Source: Jidongwangia harbinensis
GTDB taxonomy: Bacteria > Actinomycetota > Actinomycetes > Mycobacteriales > Micromonosporaceae
Assembly (NCBI RefSeq): GCF_020216025.1
Contig: NZ_JAIWNC010000017.1
Coordinates: 169,101-233,100 of the forward strand
Direction: 5' to 3'
Length of the DNA stretch: 64,000 nt
Numbering within the stretch: the stretch's first letter is position 1; each line of letters begins with the position of its first letter. The notes beneath the pieces were generated by a model. It saw only the letters and a program-made list of their open reading frames with translations, ran no database searches and was not told the origin of the DNA. Position numbers and translations under genes: made by a program. Positions 16,168 to 25,247 of this stretch are shown here, piece after piece.

Positions 16168-17667
16168 TCAGCGATAGCCGGCGGCGACGACGCTGGCCTG
16201 AACCGCGTTCTCGGTCGCGTCGGACGGGTAGCCGGCGACCATGGCCCCCTCGTAGAAGGTGCCGGCGCTGAGGTTGGCGCCACCGCCGGGCTTGCAGCAG
16301 TCCCCACCGCTGCCCAGGATGATGGCGCCCTGCTTCTTCATCGGGCTGTATCCGGGCGGCAGGGCGCCGTCCCAGAGCGTGTAGAGGCTGCCGGACTGTG
16401 CGTTGCTGCCCTTGATGGCGAAGCGGGACGTGCCGTTGTTCTTCAGCGTCGCCGTGACGAACTTGCTGGTGAAGGCGCGCTGGTTCGGGTTCCAGGACTG
16501 GCTTCCGCCGGGATAGAGCCCCCATTCGAGATCCGCCTGGACCCACGGCCCGGTGCCGGCGCAGCCGCCGAACCAGCACTGGGTGCTGAAGTTGATGGCG
16601 TCCATGGCGCCGGCGGCATCGGCGGCCCGGGTGGTCTCGCTGTTGCCGTAGTCGAAGCAGCAGCCGTTGTTGACGTGGGTACCGCTGACCACCGCGTACA
16701 TCCCCTCGGGTGCGCTGCCGGTCGGCACGCCGGTCAGGTGGCCGTCCCGCCAGTAGCTGTTGCCCGGGTTGATGTAGAGCGAGTACGCCTTGTTGCCGCC
16801 GACCGTCAGCGACTCGGACGTCGCGATCGCCGGGCGGCTCTGGGTGGAGCCGGGCACGACGCTCGATCCCTGGTACCAGAGGTCGTTACCGCGGCCGGAC
16901 TGGTCGTAGACGACGGTGATGACACAGCTGGTCCCGGCACAGAACGAGTCCTGGGCCGCCGCGTCGGCGCTGCCGCCGTCGCTCCGGACGCCGACGTTGC
17001 GGGTCGTGCTGTCGGACGAGCGCCGGACCTGGTAGAGGTCGCCGCGGTAGGCGCGGTAGAGCGAGCGCACCGTGCTGTGGGCGGCGATGCAGGGCGTGCC
17101 GCCGGCGGCGTAGATGTCGCACGGGCCGCCGTCGGCCGGTGGGGTCGTCGGTGGCGTGGTCGGCGGGACCGGGGAGTCCCACCGCTGGTTGCTCTGGCCG
17201 TGGCAGTCCCAGAGGATGACGTTCGTGCCGTTGGCCGTGCCCTGCCGGTCGGCGTCCAGGCAGCGACCGGAGTGCGCGCCGGTGATGGTTCCACCGGAGT
17301 CGACGTTCCACTGCTGGTTCGCCTGCCCGTTGCAGTCCCAGATGATCACCGCGGTGCCGTTGGCGGTGCCCTGCCCGGAGGCGTCCAGGCACATGGTGCC
17401 GTACACCATGAGCTGTTTCGCCGGCGTGTAGGTCCACGCCTGGCCGGCCGCCCCGGTGCAGTCCCACAACTGGGTCGGTGTGCCGTTGCTCGTGCCGGAC
17501 TGGGGGACGGTCAGGCAGCGTCCGGACTGGCTGCCCAGGATCGGGGCGCTCTGCCCCGGCTGGAGGGGTGCCGCCACCGCGGCGCCGGCGACGAGCGTGA
17601 GGACGAGCGCGGCGCCCGCGGTGCACAGCCGCCGGTAACGGCTGCGCCGGCGTTTCGAAACGGTCAT
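16168..17667 (-). CDS. secreted GH54-type alpha-L-arabinofuranosidase with N-terminal CBM13
   Basis: 499 residues from ATG 17667 (MTVSKRRRSRYRRL), with GAGGAC upstream. Signal peptide about 1-32. The ricin-type CBM13 comes first (about 36-165), unlike the other enzymes of this window, where it is C-terminal. A PPTTPPTTPPA linker leads to the catalytic domain (about 183-499), which has the GH54 hallmarks CDIYAAGGTPCIAAHST, VYDQSGRGNDL and NNGCCFDYGNSET; the Glu of the last motif corresponds to the GH54 nucleophile. Predicted function is release of alpha-L-arabinofuranose from arabinoxylan or arabinan. No separate arabinose-binding CBM42 was recognised; CBM13 takes its place. Confidence 0.88.
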   Translation of the reverse strand: MTVSKRRRSRYRRLCTAGAALVLTLVAGAAVAAPLQPGQSAPILGSQSGRCLTVPQSGTSNGTPTQLWDCTGAAGQAWTYTPAKQLMVYGTMCLDASGQGTANGTAVIIWDCNGQANQQWNVDSGGTITGAHSGRCLDADRQGTANGTNVILWDCHGQSNQRWDSPVPPTTPPTTPPADGGPCDIYAAGGTPCIAAHSTVRSLYRAYRGDLYQVRRSSDSTTRNVGVRSDGGSADAAAQDSFCAGTSCVITVVYDQSGRGNDLWYQGSSVVPGSTQSRPAIATSESLTVGGNKAYSLYINPGNSYWRDGHLTGVPTGSAPEGMYAVVSGTHVNNGCCFDYGNSETTRAADAAGAMDAINFSTQCWFGGCAGTGPWVQADLEWGLYPGGSQSWNPNQRAFTSKFVTATLKNNGTSRFAIKGSNAQSGSLYTLWDGALPPGYSPMKKQGAIILGSGGDCCKPGGGANLSAGTFYEGAMVAGYPSDATENAVQASVVAAGYR

Positions 17668-17702
17668 GGCATGTCCTCGATGGTGTCGAGACGGGGGGAA
17701 GG

Positions 17703-17732
17703 GGGACCGGCCCGGGTCTCCGGGCCGGTCCC
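17703..17732 (-). terminator. hairpin terminator behind the ThuA/PQQ fusion gene
   Basis: A perfect 13-bp stem (17703-17715 with 17720-17732) and a GTCT loop lie 10 bases after the stop of the fusion gene and ahead of the arabinofuranosidase gene. The latter may therefore have its own promoter or be expressed by read-through. Confidence 0.7.
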
Positions 17733-17741
17733 GCTCCGGAA

Positions 17742-20700
17742 TCAGGCCTGCGCGAACCGCCATTGCTGGTTGGTTCCGGTGTGGCAGCCCCATTGCACGA
17801 GGCGTGCGCCGTCGGTGGCCGCGCCGCCGTTGACGTCGACGCAGAGTCCGCTCGGCACGCTCTTGACCTGGTACACGCCGGTGGTGCCGGCCGGGATGAC
17901 CTGGAACTTCTGCTGGTTGCTGTCGTTGCAGGTGAGCTGCTGAAGGAACGCGCCCTGAGCGGTGGAGCCGCCGACCACGTCGAGACACTTGCCGCTGTGC
18001 CCGGCCTTCAGGTAGACCGCGCCACCGCCCGCGTCGACGGCCTGCCACTTCTGGTTGGTGCCGCCGGTGGCCGCCCACTGGACGATCTGCGCACCGTCGG
18101 CGGTGGACGCGGCGCTGACGTCGACCAGCTTGCCGCTGTGCTGGGCCGTGACGGTCCAGGTACGCCCGGCCACACCGCCCGGATCGGACCCGCCCACCCC
18201 CACGCCGCTTCCGCCGAAGACGAACGAGTCGAGGTCGAACAGACTGGTGCCGGAACCCTTGAACACCATGTACAGCGTGTGCGTCCCGGACAGCGCGGCG
18301 GTGTTCACCGCCGGCGTGGACTGGTAGGTGTCCCAGCCGCCGGTGTTGGGCACCGGTGTGGTGGCCAGCAGCGTGCCGGTCGGCGAGTCGGCGCGCAACT
18401 CGATCGATCCGCCGCTGTTCGGTGACGACACCCGGTAGCTGACGTTGGTGATGCCGGACAGGCTCATCGGGTTGAACGCCAGCCAGTCGTTGTTCGAGAT
18501 GTCGCCGACCCGTTTGCCGCTCTGCGCGGCGGCCTGGTCGACGACCCGTACGCCGGACTGGTTGGTGTAGTACTCCGCCTGCTTGTGCTTCGGTTGCAGG
18601 ACCGCCTGGGCGTAACCGGTGAGCGGGGCCGCGCCGCCCGCGCCGCCGTCGTCGGTGTAGCGGGCCCGCAGGACGTAGTACAGGTTGGCGCCGTCGGGGT
18701 GCCCGCCGAGCAGCTCCGTGGCGATGGTGCCGGAGCAGCCCGGATAGTCGGTCGTCTCGTGCTGGTGGTCGTCGTGGCCGAGGGCCGGGTTGACGAGGAC
18801 CTTCGTGCAGTCGACGGGTGCGCCGCCCGGATCGGACACGGTGACCGAGTACGCGACGCGGTCACCGAAGGTCAGCATGCCGCCGTTGGGCGGGACGGTG
18901 ATGGTGACCACCGGTGCGGTGTTGCCGACGGTGATCTGCACGTTGGCGAACGCCGCCTTGCCGGTGTTGTCGGTGACCCTCAGCTGCGCCGTGTAGTTGC
19001 CGTTGGCGGTGTAGGTGTGTGCCGGGTTGGCCGCCGTGGACGTGCCGCCGTCGCCGAAGGTCCACTGGTAACTGAGCGCGTCGCCGGCGTCCGGGTCGGT
19101 CGTGCCGGCGCTGCTGAACTGCACGGTCAGCGGCGCGTTCCCACTCGTGGGTGTGCCGGCCGCCTTGACGACCGGAGACCGTCCACCCTGGACGTAGTCG
19201 ATCCGGTACAGGCCGGAGTCGTTGTTGCCGCCGCCGAAGTTCGAGCCCCATTCCAGCAGGTACAGCGAGCCGTCCGGGCCGAACTCCAGGTCCATCGGCT
19301 TGACGAAGCGTTGCCCGGGCAGGAACGCGTTCGTCCGGGTGACCGCGGACGCCGAGTCGAAGTGCACTTCCTTGATGTAGTTGCGGGTCCACTCGTAGAA
19401 GAAGTGGACGCCGTCGTAGTACGGCGGGAACTTCGTCGCCGACGGGTTCGCCGCGTCGTAGCGGTAGACCGGTCCGCCCATCGGCCCCGAGCCGCTGGAG
19501 CCGAGTTCCGGGAAGTTCGGCGAGGTGCCGTAGCCGTACCACATGTTCGGTGCGACGACCGGCTTGAGACTGGTCAGGCCGGTGTTGTTGGGGGAGTTGT
19601 TGACCGGCGCGGCGCAGTTGAACTTCGCGCCGACGGAGCCGTTGTCCGGGTTGTAGGGCGCGTACGGCTGGTTGTCGCCGTGGCAGAACGGCCAGCCGTA
19701 GTTGCCCGGCGTCTTGATGACGTTGAGTTCGACGAGCCCCTCCGGGCCGCGGTTGGTCGTCGGCGGGTTCCGGTCGGGGCCGTAGTCCGCCACGTAGACC
19801 CACCCGGTCGAGGGGTCGATGGAGAACCGGAACGGGTTGCGGAAACCCATCGCGTAGACCTCGGGTCTGGTCTGCGCCGTTCCCTGCGGATAGAGGTTGC
19901 CGGCCGGGACGGTGTATCCGCCGTTCGCGGAGGGCCGGATGCGCAGCAGCTTGCCGCGCAGGTCGTTGGTGTTGCCGGCGGTCCGGGCCGCGTCGAGGTT
20001 GGCCTTGCCCGGCCGCCAGTCCAGCGGTGCGTAGCCCTGCCAGGCGGGGTCGAGGTTGGGCGGGGTGTCGTCGCCGGTGCCGATGTAGAGGTTCCCGTCC
20101 GGTCCGAACTCGAGGTATCCGCCGGTGTGGCCCGGCTCGGGGAAGGTGCGGTCCCGGTAGGCCGGGATGTCGATGACGGTGACCTGGCTGGACATGGAGA
20201 GCGTGTCACCGGTGAGCGTGAAGCGGGAGACCCGGTTGACGTCCGTCGTGCTGGCCGCCGGCGAGTGGTACAGGTACACGTAGCCGTTGCTGGCGAAGTT
20301 GGGGTCGAGCGCCAGCCCGGTGAGTCCGTCCTCGCCGCCGGTGTACACGCTCAGCGTGCCGGCGGTGACCGTGCTGTTGGTGGCCGGCCGGAAGATCTTC
20401 ACCTGGCCGCCGCGCTGGACGTAGAGCACGCGCCCGTCCGGGGCGACCGCGAGCGCCATCGGGTCGGCGGTGTTGTCGTCGAGCGTGCGCTTCTCGAAGT
20501 TGCTCCAGACGGTTCCGCCGCAGTCCCCGGGTTCGCTGCCGGCCGCCCACTTGACGCCGCCCAGCACGTGATTGCGGAAGTTGGTCTCGCTGTAGGACGC
20601 GATCGCGTGGCCCATCCCGGTGGCCCACACCCGGCCGCCGCCGGTGTTGCGGCACCAGGAGATCGGGTGGTCGGGACCCATCGCCCGGGAGCCCGGGTTG

Positions 20701-21296
20701 TAGGTGCGCTCGTCCGCGGTGACCAGGACGTGGACGTCGCCGCGCGGGTTGCGGTCGAAGTTGTACCACTCCTCGCTGCGGTTCCAGCGGGCCGGCAGCC
20801 CGGCCGTCGAGGGGTGCTTGGTGTCGGCGACGACGGCGGTCCCGGCCAGCACGCCGGGGGAGTGCTCCGGCATGTGCGCGCCGGCGTTGATGGTCTGGTC
20901 CCACCACGGGTACTCGTTCTCGATACCCATGTCCGTGGCGTTGTGGATGGCCACGATGCCCTTGCCGGAGGCGAGGAATCCCTCCACCGCCTGGCGCTGG
21001 GCCGTCGTGGTCCACACCATGCCCGAGGTCTGGAGCATCACGAGTACGTCGTAGGTGGCCAGGTTGGCCGGGGTGAAGACGCTGGCGTCCTCGGTGTGCA
21101 CGACTTCGAAGTTGTTGGCCGCGGCCTGCTCTTTGACCATGGCGACGCCGGCCGGGATCGAGTCGTGGCGGTAGCCGGTGGTCTTGGTGAACAGCAGGGC
21201 GCGGAACGCGGGCGCCGCCGATGCCGGTGGAACGGCGAACGCGAGCGACAACAGCAGCCCCGCGATCGCTCCGATGATCAATATGTTGCGACGCAT
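17742..21296 (-). CDS. secreted ThuA-PQQ sugar dehydrogenase fusion with PKD, CBM6 and CBM13
   Basis: 1184 residues from ATG 21296 (MRRNILIIGAIAGLLL), with AGGAGA upstream. Signal peptide about 1-26. Domain order: ThuA-like (28-240: RALLFTKTTGYRHDSIPAG, GKGIVAIHNATD), GSDH-type propeller (about 269-704: ADPMALAVAPDGRVLYV, FRNPFRFSIDPSTGWVYVAD, GNYGWPFCHG), PKD (710-790), Ig-like spacer, CBM6 (about 899-1029) and CBM13 (1042-1184). It combines in one chain the activities encoded by separate genes at 7308 and 10143. It probably oxidises and further processes glycosides outside the cell. The likely neighbours in use are the arabinofuranosidase and esterase downstream. Cofactor PQQ is inferred from the family. 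Confidence 0.82.
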   Translation of the reverse strand: MRRNILIIGAIAGLLLSLAFAVPPASAAPAFRALLFTKTTGYRHDSIPAGVAMVKEQAAANNFEVVHTEDASVFTPANLATYDVLVMLQTSGMVWTTTAQRQAVEGFLASGKGIVAIHNATDMGIENEYPWWDQTINAGAHMPEHSPGVLAGTAVVADTKHPSTAGLPARWNRSEEWYNFDRNPRGDVHVLVTADERTYNPGSRAMGPDHPISWCRNTGGGRVWATGMGHAIASYSETNFRNHVLGGVKWAAGSEPGDCGGTVWSNFEKRTLDDNTADPMALAVAPDGRVLYVQRGGQVKIFRPATNSTVTAGTLSVYTGGEDGLTGLALDPNFASNGYVYLYHSPAASTTDVNRVSRFTLTGDTLSMSSQVTVIDIPAYRDRTFPEPGHTGGYLEFGPDGNLYIGTGDDTPPNLDPAWQGYAPLDWRPGKANLDAARTAGNTNDLRGKLLRIRPSANGGYTVPAGNLYPQGTAQTRPEVYAMGFRNPFRFSIDPSTGWVYVADYGPDRNPPTTNRGPEGLVELNVIKTPGNYGWPFCHGDNQPYAPYNPDNGSVGAKFNCAAPVNNSPNNTGLTSLKPVVAPNMWYGYGTSPNFPELGSSGSGPMGGPVYRYDAANPSATKFPPYYDGVHFFYEWTRNYIKEVHFDSASAVTRTNAFLPGQRFVKPMDLEFGPDGSLYLLEWGSNFGGGNNDSGLYRIDYVQGGRSPVVKAAGTPTSGNAPLTVQFSSAGTTDPDAGDALSYQWTFGDGGTSTAANPAHTYTANGNYTAQLRVTDNTGKAAFANVQITVGNTAPVVTITVPPNGGMLTFGDRVAYSVTVSDPGGAPVDCTKVLVNPALGHDDHQHETTDYPGCSGTIATELLGGHPDGANLYYVLRARYTDDGGAGGAAPLTGYAQAVLQPKHKQAEYYTNQSGVRVVDQAAAQSGKRVGDISNNDWLAFNPMSLSGITNVSYRVSSPNSGGSIELRADSPTGTLLATTPVPNTGGWDTYQSTPAVNTAALSGTHTLYMVFKGSGTSLFDLDSFVFGGSGVGVGGSDPGGVAGRTWTVTAQHSGKLVDVSAASTADGAQIVQWAATGGTNQKWQAVDAGGGAVYLKAGHSGKCLDVVGGSTAQGAFLQQLTCNDSNQQKFQVIPAGTTGVYQVKSVPSGLCVDVNGGAATDGARLVQWGCHTGTNQQWRFAQA

Positions 21297-21350
21297 GCCG
21301 TCTCCTGTGCTGGCGGGGGAAAGGGCTGAGACCACGGGCACGCGGCGCCG

Positions 21351-21380
21351 CGCCTTCGGTACGCGGGCGTACCGAAGGCG
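21351..21380. repeat. leader inverted repeat upstream of the ThuA/PQQ fusion gene
   Basis: A perfect 13-bp inverted repeat (21351-21363 with 21368-21380, loop CGGG) lies 55 bases before the minus-strand start. In a transcript of that gene it would form a stable 5' leader hairpin. It may also be an attenuator or a terminator for antisense transcription. Confidence 0.55.
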
Positions 21381-21537
21381 TGCGTGTGCCGGTCAGATCG
21401 TCATGCCGTCCGCCGCGACGGGCAGTCAGGTCCCTCCGGGAGGACGCCGCGCCGGAGCAAGCGTCGTGCGGTCCCGTGGTCTGCCCGGCCAGCATGCGGT
21501 GATGAATCGTCGGAAGTCAATACGACCTTGGCGGAAC

Positions 21538-21548
21538 CGATTCGATTA
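21538..21548. promoter_or_regulatory. CGATTCGATTA repeat, copy 1
   Basis: An 11-bp core CGATTCGATTA, preceded by AAC. An identical core stands at 21720-21730. Both lie between divergent sugar-related genes, so they are candidate operators, for example of a LacI- or ROK-type regulator encoded elsewhere. Confidence 0.4.
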
Positions 21549-21719
21549 CACATTTCCAGCGCTGAATCTTCATCAATCCGTTCGAGATTCGCGGCGTTGT
21601 CAGCAATTCTCGGGGCATCTACGCTTCCGTCGAACGCGAGGCTTGATCGACGCGGTCGGAATCGCCTGGTAATCCGGCCCACGCTGCTCGCGGGAACCGC
21701 AGGTGGAAGCGTATGCAAA

Positions 21720-21730
21720 CGATTCGATTA
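21720..21730. promoter_or_regulatory. CGATTCGATTA repeat, copy 2
   Basis: Second identical core, preceded by AAA, 43 bases upstream of the start of the importer ATPase gene, where a repressor would block the promoter. Confidence 0.4.
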
Positions 21731-21772
21731 TCGACCATGCCATTCGCCGATCGCGCATCGTAGGGGCCGCTG

Positions 21773-23284
21773 ATGTCTGACCCTCCGCCGTCTCCGCTGC
21801 TCACGCTCCGGGGCATCGGCAAGTCGTTCCTCGGCGTGCGGGTGCTCGGCGGAGTGGACCTCGACGTGGTGCCGGGCGAGGTGCACGCGGTCGTCGGCGA
21901 GAACGGTGCCGGCAAGTCCACGCTGATGAAGGTCGTGTCCGGTGGGTACGCGCCCGACGAGGGCACGATGGAGTTCGCCGGCGTACCGCGGACCTTCCGC
22001 GGCCCGCGCGACGCGCAACGGGCCGGGATCGGCATCGTGCACCAGGAGTTCAACCTGCTGCCCGAGCGCAGCGTGGCGGAGAACGTGTATCTGGGCCACG
22101 AGCCGGTGCGCCGCGGGCTCGTCGACCGCGCCACGATGCTCGGCCGCACCGCGGAGTTGCTGGCCTCGATCGGTGAGGGCGCGTTGCCGCCCGGTGCCCG
22201 GGTCGGCGATCTCGGCGTGGCGCGGCAGCAGGTCGTCGAGATCGTCAAGGCGCTCGCCCTGGACGCGCGCTTGCTGATCATGGACGAGCCCACCGCCGCC
22301 CTCGCCGATCACGAGGTGGAGCAGCTGTACACGCTCGTCCGGCGGCTTCAGCGGCGGGGGATCGGCGTGCTGTACGTCTCGCACCGCATCCGGGAGGTCT
22401 TCGACCTGGCCAGCCGGATCACCGTGCTCAAGGACGGCCGGCTGGTGACCACGGTGGACGCCGGCGACGTCGGCGCCGGTCAACTGGTGCGGCACATGGT
22501 CGGCCGGGACCTGTCCAGCTACTACCCGGGCCGGGCGGCGCCGGGCGAATCCGGCGCGGTCCGGCTCGCCGTCCGCGACGGGGGCAACCGGACGTTGCGC
22601 GGCGTCGACCTGCGGCTGCGCGCCGGCGAGGTGCTCGGCGTCGGCGGCCTGCAGGGTTCCGGGCGGTCGGCCCTGGCCCGCGCCCTGTTCGGCGCGGTCC
22701 CGTTCACCACGGGCGAGGTCACGCTCGACGGCGCACCGGTCCGGCTGCGCTCGCCCCGCGCCGCGATGCGGGCCGGCATCGCGTACGTCACCGAGGACCG
22801 CAAGGGCGAGGGCATCGTCGGCGGGCGGTCGGTGCTCGACAACGCGCTCCTGGCCAGCCGCGCGGTCGCCCCCGCGTGGCGCGGTCGCGGTGCCCGTACC
22901 GCCCGGATCCGGGAGCTGCTCGCCGCCGTCGACGTGCGTGCCGCCGGGGAGGACCAGGAGATCCGCTTCCTGTCCGGCGGCAACCAGCAGAAGGTCGTGC
23001 TGGCCCGGTGGCTCGCGCTCGGACCCCGGGTCCTGCTGTTCGACGAGCCGACCCGGGGCATCGACGTGGGCGCCAAGTCGGCCATCCACGACCTCGTCCG
23101 CCGCCTCGCCCGCGACGGCGCGGCCGTGCTGATGATCTCCTCCGAACTTCCCGAGCTGCTCGGCATGAGCGACCGGATCATCGTCATGCGCGACGGCCGG
23201 ATCGCCGGCGAACTGCCCGCGGGCGCGACCGAGGAGAACGTCCTCGCGCTCGCCCTCGGCACCGCGCCGGAGGCGGCCCGATGA
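21773..23284 (+). CDS. ribose-type sugar ABC importer, two-domain ATPase
   Basis: 503 residues from ATG 21773, with AGGGG upstream. Two fused nucleotide-binding domains are seen. The first has Walker A GENGAGKST, signature LGVARQQVVEI and Walker B LLIMDEPTAALAD. The second has the usual lysine-free GLQGSGRSALARAL, signature LSGGNQQKVVLARWL and an intact Walker B VLLFDEPTRGIDVGAKS. This is the RbsA/MglA/AraG architecture that drives CUT2 importers of monosaccharides. It is the first gene of a five-gene operon, overlapping the first permease gene by 4 bases. Confidence 0.92.
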   Translation: MSDPPPSPLLTLRGIGKSFLGVRVLGGVDLDVVPGEVHAVVGENGAGKSTLMKVVSGGYAPDEGTMEFAGVPRTFRGPRDAQRAGIGIVHQEFNLLPERSVAENVYLGHEPVRRGLVDRATMLGRTAELLASIGEGALPPGARVGDLGVARQQVVEIVKALALDARLLIMDEPTAALADHEVEQLYTLVRRLQRRGIGVLYVSHRIREVFDLASRITVLKDGRLVTTVDAGDVGAGQLVRHMVGRDLSSYYPGRAAPGESGAVRLAVRDGGNRTLRGVDLRLRAGEVLGVGGLQGSGRSALARALFGAVPFTTGEVTLDGAPVRLRSPRAAMRAGIAYVTEDRKGEGIVGGRSVLDNALLASRAVAPAWRGRGARTARIRELLAAVDVRAAGEDQEIRFLSGGNQQKVVLARWLALGPRVLLFDEPTRGIDVGAKSAIHDLVRRLARDGAAVLMISSELPELLGMSDRIIVMRDGRIAGELPAGATEENVLALALGTAPEAAR

Positions 23285-24252
23285 GCCTCGCGCTGAGCCG
23301 CCCGGCCCGGTCCGCCGCACCGGGCGTGTTCGTCGCCCTGGCCCTCACCCTGGCCGTCGGCTGGCTGCTGGTCACGATCGACGGCGGCCAGCTGTTCAGC
23401 CAGTCCACCACGGTCAGCCTGCTGCACGTCGCCGCCGGCCTCGGGCTCGTCGCGGTCGGGCAGACCATGGTGATCATCGGCGGCTCGCTCGACCTGTCCG
23501 TGGCGTACGTGCTCAGCCTCAGCACCCTGGTCGCGGCGGAGGCCATGAACGGCCGGGACGGCGCGCTGCTGCCCGGTGCCGGCCTGGCGCTCGCGGTCAG
23601 CGCGGCGATCGGGTTGCTCAACGGCGTGCTGGTCACCAAGGTCCGGATCAACGCGTTCATCGCCACCGTGGGCGTCGGCCTGCTGCTGAAGGGATACCTC
23701 GAGAACGGCTACGACGGCCCGGCCGGCAAGGCCGCACCGGCGCTGGTGCGGACGCTCGGATACCAGCGCATCGGCCCGGTACCCGTCTCCTTCCTGCTGC
23801 TGCTCGCGGTCGCCGCGGCGGCCTGGTTCGCGCTCACCCGCACCCGCTTCGGCCACCACCTGATCGCCGTCGGCGGTGACCCGGAGGTCGCCCGGCTCTC
23901 CGGGGTCCGCAACGACCGGATACTGGTCACCGCCCACGTGCTGTGTTCGCTCTGCGCCGGCCTCGCCGGGATCTACCTCGCCGCCCGGCTCGGCGCCGGT
24001 GCGCCGCGAGTGGGCACCGAGGGACTCTACGACCTCGAGTCGATCGCCGCGGTGGTGCTCGGCGGCGCCGCCCTGGCCGGCGGGCGCGGCGGCGTCGCGG
24101 GCACCGTCGGCGGCGTGCTGCTGCTCGCCAGCATCGACGCCATCTTCAACCAGCTGGAGGTCGACGCGTTCGTCAAGCAGGTGATCCGCGGCGTGATCAT
24201 CATCGCGGCCGTCGCCGTGTACGCCCGCCGCGCGCTCCGAAAGGCGGCCTGA
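23281..24252 (+). CDS. CUT2 sugar ABC importer permease 1
   Basis: 323 residues from ATG 23281, which overlaps the ATPase stop (ATGA). It is a hydrophobic RbsC-like membrane protein with roughly eight to ten helices and the family segments VGQTMVIIGGSLDLSVAYV, NGVLVTKVRINAFIATVG and AVVLGGAALAGGRGGVAGT. It forms the membrane channel with the second permease encoded next. Confidence 0.9.
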   Translation: MSLALSRPARSAAPGVFVALALTLAVGWLLVTIDGGQLFSQSTTVSLLHVAAGLGLVAVGQTMVIIGGSLDLSVAYVLSLSTLVAAEAMNGRDGALLPGAGLALAVSAAIGLLNGVLVTKVRINAFIATVGVGLLLKGYLENGYDGPAGKAAPALVRTLGYQRIGPVPVSFLLLLAVAAAAWFALTRTRFGHHLIAVGGDPEVARLSGVRNDRILVTAHVLCSLCAGLAGIYLAARLGAGAPRVGTEGLYDLESIAAVVLGGAALAGGRGGVAGTVGGVLLLASIDAIFNQLEVDAFVKQVIRGVIIIAAVAVYARRALRKAA

Positions 24253-24254
24253 CC

Positions 24255-25238
24255 ATGCGGATCGCCGAACGCCGAAGGCTTCCGGTGCGGCCCGGGCGGA
24301 GCCGATCCGGCAGCCTCCTGCCGATCCTCGCGATCCTCGTGGCGCTGCTGGTGGCGCTCACGCTCCGCCAACCCGACTTCCTCTCGCCGCCGTCGCTGAT
24401 GTCGTTCCTCGGCCGTTCCGCACCGATCATCCTGCTCGCCGCCGGTCAGTACTTCGTGATCGTCGCGGGCGAGTTCGACCTCTCCGTCGGGTCCCTGGTC
24501 ACCGCGCAGGTCGTCGTCGCCGCCCGGCTCATCGACAGCGAACCGTCCCGCACCTGGCCGGTCATCCTGCTACTGCTCGCCTTCGGTGCCGCCGTCGGCC
24601 TCGCCAACGGGCTGATCACCACCCGGCTGCGGGTGCCCTCCTTCATCACCACCCTGGGCATGTACCTGATCCTGGTCGGCGCCGTCTACCTGTGGTCGGA
24701 CGGCGCTCCCAAGGGCGGGCTCGCCGAGGAGTTCCGCCGGTTCGGCCGCCGGGCGTTCGAGGACGTACCCCTGCTGGGCCGGATACCGTACGCGTTGCTC
24801 GTCCTGCTGGTCGTGGCCGGGCTGGCCGCGCTGCTGACCCGCTCCGACTTCGGCCAGACCCTGGTCGCGGTCGGCGGCAACCCGCGGACGGCCGAACTGA
24901 GCGGCGTGCGGGTCCGGTCCGTCAAGACCGCGGCGTTCGTCCTGAGTGGACTGTCCGCGGCGGTCGCGGCGATCCTCATCGGTGGTTACAGCGGTGTCTC
25001 CTTCCAGGCCGGCGCCGGCCTGGAGTTCGGCGCCATCACCGCGGTGGTGCTCGGTGGGGTGGCCCTGGGCGGCGGACGCGGCTCGGTCGTGGGCGCGATG
25101 CTCGGCGCGCTGACCCTCGAGACGCTCTTCACGCTGATGAACTTCTACGGCGTCTCCGGCGCCCTTCGATCGACCGTCCAGGGCGCGATCATCTTGCTGG
25201 CCCTGGCGGTCTCGTCCGTGCGTTCCGTTTCCAGGTAA
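24255..25238 (+). CDS. CUT2 sugar ABC importer permease 2
   Basis: 327 residues from ATG 24255, two bases after the preceding stop. An RbsC-like membrane protein with AGQYFVIVAGEFDLSVGSLV, NGLITTRLRVPSFITTLG and GAITAVVLGGVALGGGRGS. Two different permease genes in a row suggest a heterodimeric channel. Confidence 0.9.
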   Translation: MRIAERRRLPVRPGRSRSGSLLPILAILVALLVALTLRQPDFLSPPSLMSFLGRSAPIILLAAGQYFVIVAGEFDLSVGSLVTAQVVVAARLIDSEPSRTWPVILLLLAFGAAVGLANGLITTRLRVPSFITTLGMYLILVGAVYLWSDGAPKGGLAEEFRRFGRRAFEDVPLLGRIPYALLVLLVVAGLAALLTRSDFGQTLVAVGGNPRTAELSGVRVRSVKTAAFVLSGLSAAVAAILIGGYSGVSFQAGAGLEFGAITAVVLGGVALGGGRGSVVGAMLGALTLETLFTLMNFYGVSGALRSTVQGAIILLALAVSSVRSVSR

Positions 25239-25247
25239 GGGGATTCC

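Larger units (their letters stand above)
21297..21772. other. 476-base divergent intergenic region
   Basis: The region separates the minus-strand ThuA/PQQ fusion gene from the plus-strand importer operon and is clearly less GC-rich than its surroundings between about 21500 and 21760. It holds a 13-bp hairpin (21351-21380), two copies of CGATTCGATTA (21538-21548 and 21720-21730) and TTGACT on the minus strand (21520-21515). A 105-codon minus-strand frame across it has no homology I recognise and is not called as a gene. Confidence 0.6.

Noticed and set aside
17653..17660. TTTCGAAA palindrome like that of the 52537 operator
   Set aside because: It lies in codons 3-5 of the arabinofuranosidase gene and encodes SK/R codons. 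It lacks the CGAAA-N-TTTCG extension, so it is probably chance.
18585..21329. Plus-strand open frame of about 900 codons opposite the ThuA/PQQ fusion
   Set aside because: Shadow frame; the minus-strand protein has five clear domains.
21401..21718. 105-codon minus-strand frame in the large intergenic region
   Set aside because: No ribosome site, no homology recognised, and it covers the putative operators. Treated as non-coding.
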